From positions 363,892 through 427,891 of the forward strand of contig CAVXYY010000003.1 of assembly GCA_963766195.1 (NCBI GenBank): a stretch of DNA of 64,000 nucleotides, read 5' to 3'. The notes beneath the pieces were generated by a model that did not search any database, was not told where the DNA came from, and worked only from the letters and a program-made list of their open reading frames with translations. Within the stretch, counting starts at the first letter, position 1. Each line of letters begins with the position of its first letter. This stretch comes from JAHEFT01 sp963766195 (GTDB lineage Bacteria; Pseudomonadota; Gammaproteobacteria; Xanthomonadales; SZUA-36). Positions 58,761-64,000 of the stretch are shown piece after piece. The position numbers and the translations under genes are program-made.

Positions 58761-58796
58761 TGGCTATAGCCATTTTGGCGTTTTGGCTATAGCCAA
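58761..58796. promoter_or_regulatory. Pair of identical palindromes, possible operator
   Basis: TGGCTATAGCCA (58761-58772) and TTGGCTATAGCCAA (58783-58796) share a perfect GGCTATAGCC core. Their centres are 23 bases apart, about two helical turns, as expected for cooperative dimer binding. They lie about 90 bases before the MscS-type gene. The regulator is unknown. Confidence 0.4.
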
Positions 58797-58880
58797 TAGT
58801 GTCGAGATGGCCAGGGAGGCAGCGCGGGCGGTTCACTTTACCCTGACCCCATATCCTGCAAATAACCTATACTCGCATCC

Positions 58881-60134
58881 ATGCTGGAATTTCTGAAAAA
58901 AGGGTTACTGGACCTCGGGGTAGCTGGGGACTGGGCTTACTACCTGGCAAATGCTGCCAGTTTTGCAGTGGTCGTCCTGTTGAGCCTGCTGGTCAATTGG
59001 GTGACCAAACATTTCCTTGTGTCTCTTCTCAAATCTGTCATCGATAAGAGCAATTCGACCTGGGATGACGCCGCCATGCGCCGCGGGATCATTGATCGCC
59101 TGGCCCAGCTGGCTCCTGCGCTTGTCATTTACCTGTTGACCCCCTACGCCCTGGAAGGGCTGCCAACAACGATAGATATCATCCGCAATATCGTTCAGAT
59201 TTACATGATCTTTGTGGTCGTGCTTGCGCTGGACGCTGCTCTTGAGGTTGTGGTTGATGTCTACCGCGGCAGGGAAAACACCAAGGGCATTCCCATCCGG
59301 GGCTTCGTGCAAGTGGCCAAGCTGGTGATGTACTTCCTCACCGGCATCCTGATCATTTCGATTTTGCTGAACAAAACGCCGCTTTACCTGATCAGTGGGC
59401 TGGGCGCGCTGACCGCAGTGTTGCTGTTGATTTTCCGTGACGCCATTTTGGGTTTTGTCGCGGGTATTCAATTGGCCGCAAACAACATGGTGGCCCAGGG
59501 CGACTGGATTGAGATGCCAAAGTATGGCGCTGACGGTGATGTACTTGAAGTGACACTCGCCACGGTGAAAGTGCAGAACTGGGACAAGACCATCACCACC
59601 ATCCCAACCTATGCATTGATCAGCGAATCGTTCAAGAACTGGCGCGGCATGGAAGAGTCGGGCGGCCGGCGTATCAAGCGTGCCGTGAACATCGACATGA
59701 GTACCATCAAGTTTTGTGATGAGGAGATGCTCAGGCGCTTTGCCAAAATTCAGTACATCTCGGAATACATTGAAAAGAAAAAACGCGAACTGGAAGAATT
59801 CAACCATTTGACAAAGGCCGACAACGCCAGCCTGGCCAACGGCAGGAGAATGACCAATATCGGGACGTTCAGGGCATACGTCAGGGCCTATCTCAGAAAT
59901 CACCCGATGGTGAATCTGGATATGACCTTTATTGTAAGGCAGTTGCCCCCAACGGAATTCGGTCTCCCCGTTGAGATTTACGTATTCTGCAAAGACAAGA
60001 AATGGGCAAATTACGAGGCTGTTCAGGCTGATATTTTTGACCATGTACTGGCGGTTGTTCCGGAGTTTGATTTACAGGTGTTCCAGAACCCGACCGGGGG
60101 CGACTTTCGCAGGTTATTTCAACCCGCTGTTTAA
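58881..60134 (+). CDS. MscS-family mechanosensitive channel (YbdG-like)
   Basis: The 417-residue protein has about five hydrophobic helices and an MscS core: the pore-lining segment ISGLGALTAVLLLIFRDAIL then FVAGIQLAANNMVAQGDWIEM, DGDVLEVTLATVKVQNWDKT and IPTYALISESFKNW. The extra charged insert between residues about 275 and 325 is like that of E. coli YbdG rather than MscS itself. It should act as an osmotic release channel in the inner membrane. Confidence 0.87.
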   Translation: MLEFLKKGLLDLGVAGDWAYYLANAASFAVVVLLSLLVNWVTKHFLVSLLKSVIDKSNSTWDDAAMRRGIIDRLAQLAPALVIYLLTPYALEGLPTTIDIIRNIVQIYMIFVVVLALDAALEVVVDVYRGRENTKGIPIRGFVQVAKLVMYFLTGILIISILLNKTPLYLISGLGALTAVLLLIFRDAILGFVAGIQLAANNMVAQGDWIEMPKYGADGDVLEVTLATVKVQNWDKTITTIPTYALISESFKNWRGMEESGGRRIKRAVNIDMSTIKFCDEEMLRRFAKIQYISEYIEKKKRELEEFNHLTKADNASLANGRRMTNIGTFRAYVRAYLRNHPMVNLDMTFIVRQLPPTEFGLPVEIYVFCKDKKWANYEAVQADIFDHVLAVVPEFDLQVFQNPTGGDFRRLFQPAV

Positions 60135-60306
60135 ATCTGGGACCTCAAATTCTCCTCCCCTCATTAACAGGTCGGCTTGTCGATTCTGGCGCCCGAAAAC
60201 CTTTGAACTTGTAACCATTGCTGGCTAAATGGCGTCCAACATCAAAGGAGTATCAAGTGCACCTGGAGAAATGTTCTGTGGGGCCATGGATGCGGGGCCA
60301 AGTAAG

Positions 60307-60795
60307 ATGAAACGGATGAGCAGGTTTAGTGCAGGTTCGAAAATCCGACTTTTGTTGGTAATGTTTTGCTTTCTCTTTCCAATGGTTTTGTGTGCTCAGG
60401 CAAGCGAAAGCAGCTCGACAATTTTAGGACAGCGCCCGGCAACGAGTTCCCCCTTCAACATCAGCAGTAAAAGCCAATTTCACTGCTCAGAGGTTGACGA
60501 ACCAGTCATTGGCGGTCTGGCAAGCCATGAAATTACGGTAGATCCAAAAAGGGTTGAACGCTGTCTTCTCAAGAAGGTTGGCTCCCGGTTAAACGAATGC
60601 AAGAAGCTTAAAATAGAGAGTGCAACAGCTGATCAGAATGGAATCGTCATGCTTGACACTAAAGAGGGGCCCGTCCGCTTTAGTTACCAACAACTTGGGA
60701 GCGACGCCGACGGAGAACCCAGAATGGTCCTGGTCTGGACGTGGCCTGATACTGACAAAAAGTATTTGTGCACCGCTTTCAGTTCCAAACGCTGA
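60307..60795 (+). CDS. Exported protein of unknown function
   Basis: A signal peptide (IRLLLVMFCFLFPMVLCAQA) starts from ATG 60307; longer starts back to 60229 add non-hydrophobic residues. The mature 130 residues have cysteines in SQFHCSEV, VERCLLKK, LNECKKLK and KYLCTAF, suggesting two disulfides. No family is recognised. Confidence 0.5.
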   Translation: MKRMSRFSAGSKIRLLLVMFCFLFPMVLCAQASESSSTILGQRPATSSPFNISSKSQFHCSEVDEPVIGGLASHEITVDPKRVERCLLKKVGSRLNECKKLKIESATADQNGIVMLDTKEGPVRFSYQQLGSDADGEPRMVLVWTWPDTDKKYLCTAFSSKR

Positions 60796-60893
60796 GGTAT
60801 GAAGAGGAGATAAAGGGAACACAGCCATTCTGAGGGGCCCGGCACCAGGGAAAATGGTGGGTCGTGCAGGATTATTCCGGACGGGGAGTGCGT

Positions 60894-61997
60894 ATGATTT
60901 GGCGAACATTAACAGGGTGCCTGATAATTACGGGCCTTACCGTGCAACCAGCTCAGGCAGGCAACATAGATCTTTCCATCGATTCAAGCTTGGCGGATTA
61001 CGTGCTGGAAGTGAGCTGTTCAGGTGAGCCCATCGATGTGGAGCGGCTGCGTACCTCGAAAGTCCTGCAGGCGCAGATCAAACATCATTCCGGTCTGAAC
61101 AAAAAGTTCACCATGGACGCCTATATTGAGGGGCTGCAAGCAGCATCGCGTTGCGAGACGTTGGAGCCTGACCTTTTCCGGTTCCGCTACGCTGTAAACG
61201 AAAAAGAAGGTCTGGCACAGGCAGTCGCGTTTCTGAAATCACATCAGGCCGAATTGGTTGATTTCGTTGTTGGGAAAACCGCCCCCTATTTCCCGTCTGA
61301 CCGGGGGTACAAAGGCGAAATCGTCCTGTCGGCTGCGGGCATGAGCTGCGGGGGGTTTTCCATGGACGGAGCATTCTTCATCGACGTGCCCTGTGTCGCG
61401 GGAAATGTCGAGGATGAATTTGCTGCCATCAAGATACTTTCCGCCCATGAAACCTACCACGCCCTGCAGTACGCTTTTTTTTCGCCGTTCAATGAAGACA
61501 TGCAAGTCGTCGACACACCCGCGGCGGCGCAACACTACCTGTTCATGAGCCTGCTGGTCGAGGGCACTGCGGAATATGTCGCGGACAGCAGGGAGGTCAC
61601 CGGTGAGGGCAGCCTGGCCAGGCTATTTCGTGACTTCGCGGCCAAGGGCTATCCACTGGTCAACTTCAACCTACGCATGGTCGGCTATGCCGCGGAAGTA
61701 TTGGGTCATCCGGACGACAGTAATAATCGCGTGCATGACATGTATAAGCTGGGATTCTTAGGCAACACCGGCCAGGAGTTTTACTACGTCGGCGCGGTCA
61801 TGGCCCAGAAAATCGAGGCGGCATTCGGCCGAGAGGCGCTGGTCTGCATCATCGCACAGACGCCGGAACAATTCGTACTGGCCTATGACGCTGCCGCATC
61901 GAAACCAGGCACGGATGCTGCTCCGATTGGGCCCGGCGCCATACGTGCCGCCCAGGAACTGGGGGTGGGCGAGGTTTCATATCAGGTGTGTCTCTAA
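60894..61997 (+). CDS. Exported putative zinc peptidase (DUF5700-like gluzincin)
   Basis: ATG 60894 follows GGGGAG and gives a signal peptide ending VQPAQA. The 367-residue protein has an HExxH motif in SAHETYHALQYAF (about residue 185) and, 37 residues on, SLLVEGTAEYVADS, whose Glu fits the third zinc ligand of gluzincins. This resembles the uncharacterised DUF5700 'putative Zn-dependent protease' family. Cysteines in EVSCSGEP, SRCETLEP, GMSCGGFS and VPCVAG could form disulfides. Substrate unknown. Confidence 0.7.
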   Translation: MIWRTLTGCLIITGLTVQPAQAGNIDLSIDSSLADYVLEVSCSGEPIDVERLRTSKVLQAQIKHHSGLNKKFTMDAYIEGLQAASRCETLEPDLFRFRYAVNEKEGLAQAVAFLKSHQAELVDFVVGKTAPYFPSDRGYKGEIVLSAAGMSCGGFSMDGAFFIDVPCVAGNVEDEFAAIKILSAHETYHALQYAFFSPFNEDMQVVDTPAAAQHYLFMSLLVEGTAEYVADSREVTGEGSLARLFRDFAAKGYPLVNFNLRMVGYAAEVLGHPDDSNNRVHDMYKLGFLGNTGQEFYYVGAVMAQKIEAAFGREALVCIIAQTPEQFVLAYDAAASKPGTDAAPIGPGAIRAAQELGVGEVSYQVCL

Positions 61998-62249
61998 ACA
62001 AAAAAGGGAAAGAGGATCCCATCATCATTTGAAAATCGGGGGCCGTACAAAAAACATGTACACGCCGGCCTGATGCTATCTATCTGAATAATAAGGGTAA
62101 ATTTATAAAAAGCTGAATTTTCGTATATCAAAAATATACTTCAGGCCCGAATTCCACCTCACGAAGCCACCCTTGAAAAACCATTCAGTATTTCTATGTG
62201 TCTGTATTTAAATCAGTTTATCCCTCCTTTGGTTCGGCAAAAACCTGGT

Positions 62250-62265
62250 TGGCACTAAAAATGCA
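62250..62265 (+). promoter_or_regulatory. Putative sigma54 (-24/-12) promoter
   Basis: TGGCACTAAAAATGCA has the invariant GG and GC of sigma54 promoters with exactly the right spacing, and matches 14 of 16 consensus positions. It would start transcription near 62277, 37 bases before ATG 62314. The rest of the 316-base gap 61998-62313 is AT-rich and holds no gene. Confidence 0.6.
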
Positions 62266-62313
62266 TTAACTATAGTGAAAGGAAAAGTTAACCAACCAGA
62301 AAAGGAGCAGATC

Positions 62314-62766
62314 ATGAACACCAAATTAAAAGTACTGGCCGCTGGCAATGACACAGTTGTTGGTCACAACCACTGGACTCTTTCTGGCAACGGTTATGAA
62401 ATCACCAAGGTCAATGCGGTAAATGATGAAACAATTCATGATGCTCCGAAAACCGAACGCACGATGGTCAAAACCATCGGAATGTTCCTGGCAGCACCCT
62501 TCATTGGCCTGGCTTTTGTAATAGCCCTGCCGGTCATCGGAATCTATCACCTTGCGAAGCTGGCACTTGAAGCATACGCAAAAAGCGCCCCGGCAATAAA
62601 CGGTAAGCTGAAAAATGCCATGGGCCTGGTCAAGAACATCGGCCTGTTCTTTGCCGCTCCCTTTATAGCCCTGGGTTATGTCATCGCATTACCCTTTGTC
62701 GGTTTCTTCATGATCTCCAGGCTGGCAATGGAGGCACATCGGAAAAGTGCTTACCCTAACTCATAG
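62314..62766 (+). CDS. Small membrane protein with internal duplication
   Basis: The 150-residue protein begins at ATG 62314 after AAAAGGAG. Two near-identical halves (VKTIGMFLAAPFIGLAFVIA and VKNIGLFFAAPFIALGYVIA) each carry a double-hydrophobic hairpin ending in IYHLAKLALEAYAKSAP or FMISRLAMEAHRKSAY. About 45 polar residues precede them. I do not recognise a family. A putative sigma54 promoter upstream and a strong terminator downstream mark it as a single-gene, separately regulated unit. Confidence 0.7.
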   Translation: MNTKLKVLAAGNDTVVGHNHWTLSGNGYEITKVNAVNDETIHDAPKTERTMVKTIGMFLAAPFIGLAFVIALPVIGIYHLAKLALEAYAKSAPAINGKLKNAMGLVKNIGLFFAAPFIALGYVIALPFVGFFMISRLAMEAHRKSAYPNS

Positions 62767-62788
62767 CAAGGAAGTTAGGATGAAACGG

Positions 62789-62832
62789 GGGACGGGGCGA
62801 ATTAATTTCTCTTTATTCGCCCCGTCCCTTTT
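62789..62832 (+). terminator. Rho-independent terminator
   Basis: A perfect 14-bp inverted repeat (gggacggggcgaat at 62789-62802 and its complement at 62815-62828) with a 12-base loop is followed by TTTT. It lies shortly after the small membrane protein gene. Confidence 0.85.
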
Positions 62833-62833
62833 C

Positions 62834-62856
62834 AAAAAAGGGGTCAGAGCCCTTTT
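62834..62856. repeat. RAYT-associated repeat, left copy
   Basis: This 23-base element contains GGGGTCAGAGCCC between A- and T-runs. Its reverse complement occurs twice on the far side of the transposase gene (63594-63616 and 63629-63651). It begins directly after the terminator. Confidence 0.8.
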
Positions 62857-62918
62857 CGGGCAGAGAATTGGTGTGAAATCCTTCCGCTGAGGCTGTTGGT
62901 GTGGGGCATGCTTGGGGC

Positions 62919-63608
62919 ATGCCTCGAATTCGTCGAATTGCGGTGCCCGATGTTGCCTTGCATGTCATTCAGCGCGGCAACAACCGTCAGGCTGTGTTCT
63001 TTCATGATACCGACTATGTTCACTACCTGAATTTACTATTTGAGTCGGCTGAGAAGTACGGCGTATCGGTCCACACCTTCGTTTGCATGACCAATCATGT
63101 GCATATCCTCTTGACGCCATGGAATGAATGTTCCGCATCCAGGATGATGCAGCGGCTTGGTGCCTCTTATACGGCCGGTATGAATTCAGTTTATCAACGT
63201 ACTGGTTCGCTTTGGGAAGGGCGCTTCAAGTCCTCATTGGTGGATTCGAAACGCTATTTGCTGGCCTGTTATCGCTACATCGAACTGAACCCGGTACGGG
63301 CAGGCCTGGTTGAACACCCTGCCGAGTACCGATGGTCGAGCTATCGGCATCATGCTGTGGAGTTGAGTGAGTATCCGATTCGCCCACACTCTGAGTGGCT
63401 GGCACTGGGTTCTAGCGCGGAGGAACGGCGCAAACGCTACACCGAGCTGGTTGCCGATGGATTGAGGGATGACGAAGTGGAAGTATTTCGCCGCTGTGCC
63501 CGCAAGGGCTTACCCGCCGGATCCAAGCGATTCAGGGCAGAAATCGAAGAAGCGTTGGCCAGGCGAATCGGCGATGGGCGGCGCGGCAGGCCGAAAAAAG
63601 GGCTCTGA
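62919..63608 (+). CDS. REP-associated tyrosine transposase (RAYT, Y1/HUH type)
   Basis: The 229-residue protein (start MPRIRRIAVPDVALHVIQRG) has the RAYT hallmarks: HVIQRGNNRQAVFF, the HUH pair in CMTNHVHILLTP, the Trp-Glu-Gly-Arg-Phe motif in GSLWEGRFKSSLV, RYIELNPVRAGLV and EYRWSSYRHHA. The catalytic Tyr should lie in the CYRYIELN or SSYRHH region. RAYTs are single-copy transposases that act on short palindromic repeats. Its stop codon lies inside the adjacent repeat copy, so the gene and its repeat are physically merged. Confidence 0.9.
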   Translation: MPRIRRIAVPDVALHVIQRGNNRQAVFFHDTDYVHYLNLLFESAEKYGVSVHTFVCMTNHVHILLTPWNECSASRMMQRLGASYTAGMNSVYQRTGSLWEGRFKSSLVDSKRYLLACYRYIELNPVRAGLVEHPAEYRWSSYRHHAVELSEYPIRPHSEWLALGSSAEERRKRYTELVADGLRDDEVEVFRRCARKGLPAGSKRFRAEIEEALARRIGDGRRGRPKKGL

Positions 63609-63651
63609 CCCCTTTTCTCTTTTTCTCTAAAAAAGGGCTCTGACCCCTTTT
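63594..63651. repeat. RAYT-associated repeats, two right copies
   Basis: Two copies of the reverse complement of the left element (63594-63616 and 63629-63651) are spaced 35 bases apart as direct repeats. The first covers the last five codons and the TGA of the transposase gene. With the left copy they flank the gene in inverted orientation. Confidence 0.85.
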
Positions 63652-63752
63652 CTCTCTGTTTTTTCTGGGGTGAAGTCTGGTAAGGTTTTACCCTGGATGC
63701 TCTGAGGTTTCAGACCGTTTGGAGATCGATTCGCAGGAAAATGGAGAATAGA

Positions 63753-64000
63753 ATGAAAAGGTTGATCTTCACGTTGTTTTTACTGCTGCCTGCAAGCCAG
63801 GTATCGGCTTATTTCGCTTGGGGAATCGGCCAGCAAACCTGTATTGATTTTGTCACTGCGAAAGCCGAGTACGATCATGCACGGGACCGACGAACCCACC
63901 TGTCGCAACTGAACTGGATCAAGGGTTTTATCACCGGCATCAACTGGAGTCGGAACAGCGACATCGCGAAGGATTTGTCCATCGAAACGGTTGATGAGTG
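63753..64000 (+). CDS. Small exported protein, cut by window end
   Basis: A GGAGA site precedes ATG 63753. The visible 82 residues comprise a signal peptide (MKRLIFTLFLLLPASQVSA) and a mature part with QQTCIDFVTAKAEYDH and LNWIKGFITGINW. The TC...WIKGFITGINW pattern is seen in small uncharacterised exported proteins of gammaproteobacteria. The 3' end lies beyond the window. Confidence 0.6.
   Translation, partial: MKRLIFTLFLLLPASQVSAYFAWGIGQQTCIDFVTAKAEYDHARDRRTHLSQLNWIKGFITGINWSRNSDIAKDLSIETVDE

Noticed and set aside
58905..60044. 379-codon open frame antisense to the MscS-type gene
   Set aside because: It mirrors the third codon positions of a well-recognised channel gene, is rich in His/Gln/Asp and has no family-like motif.
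62000..62249. Small RNA gene in the AT-rich gap before the sigma54 element
   Set aside because: No stable hairpin with a T-run was visible, so there is no support beyond composition.

Overview
The window looks like a chromosomal segment of a GC-rich gammaproteobacterium. The secreted-protein style resembles the Wenzhouxiangella / Xanthomonadales-Chromatiales neighbourhood: a CadC-type winged-helix/TPR regulator, many exported peptidases with repeated C-terminal domains, tails ending in 'GFE', and a ScyD/ScyE-like protein. This placement is inference from gene content; there is no rRNA or marker gene to fix it. One tRNA-Ala(CGC) with encoded CCA is present at 46.2 kb.

Layout. (1) 0-12 kb is a housekeeping/accessory stretch: a TPR-sulfotransferase, a Rieske oxygenase, a PAP2 phosphatase, an Old Yellow Enzyme relative, a large repeat-rich exported protein, an EamA permease and a secreted M14 carboxypeptidase. 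Genes here are unusually often interrupted by single frameshifts without in-frame stops, which suggests assembly indels or very recent decay. (2) 12.5-42.2 kb is a surface-polysaccharide island: two TMTC-like GT-C/TPR membrane proteins (the second fused to a GT2 enzyme), a flavin mutase-like oxidoreductase, two ABC-2 permease/ATPase export pairs separated by an IS3 remnant, several multi-domain glycosyltransferases (GT2-GT2, methyltransferase-GT2-GT2, a DUF616-like/GT8/RgpF-like protein, sulfotransferase-GT), methyltransferases and three sulfotransferase-like proteins. Together they would assemble, modify (sulfate, methyl) and export a heteropolysaccharide. AT-richer patches at about 21.1-23.8 kb and 40.3-42.2 kb suggest acquired modules. 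A group of exported proteins (metallopeptidase, small GFE-tailed protein, repeat protein) sits inside the island at 27-31.4 kb. (3) 42.3-46.2 kb holds two exported peptidases (M23-type and a putative clan CD cysteine peptidase) that share a 120-residue two-cysteine repeat with the M14 enzyme at 8.5-12 kb. (4) 46.2-64 kb is mixed: tRNA-Ala, an aspartoacylase-like amidohydrolase, TerC, a ScyD-like protein, a CadC/TPR regulator, a second OYE, a papain/alpha-beta-hydrolase fusion, an M24 peptidase, an SDR, an MscS-type channel, several exported unknowns, a putative sigma54-driven small membrane protein, and a RAYT transposase flanked by its own repeat copies.

The features most worth following are the six-copy accessory domain shared by unrelated secreted peptidases, the TMTC duplication/fusion, the apparently inactivated GT domain in the 992-residue protein, the papain-hydrolase fusion, and the sigma54 promoter in front of an internally duplicated membrane protein.
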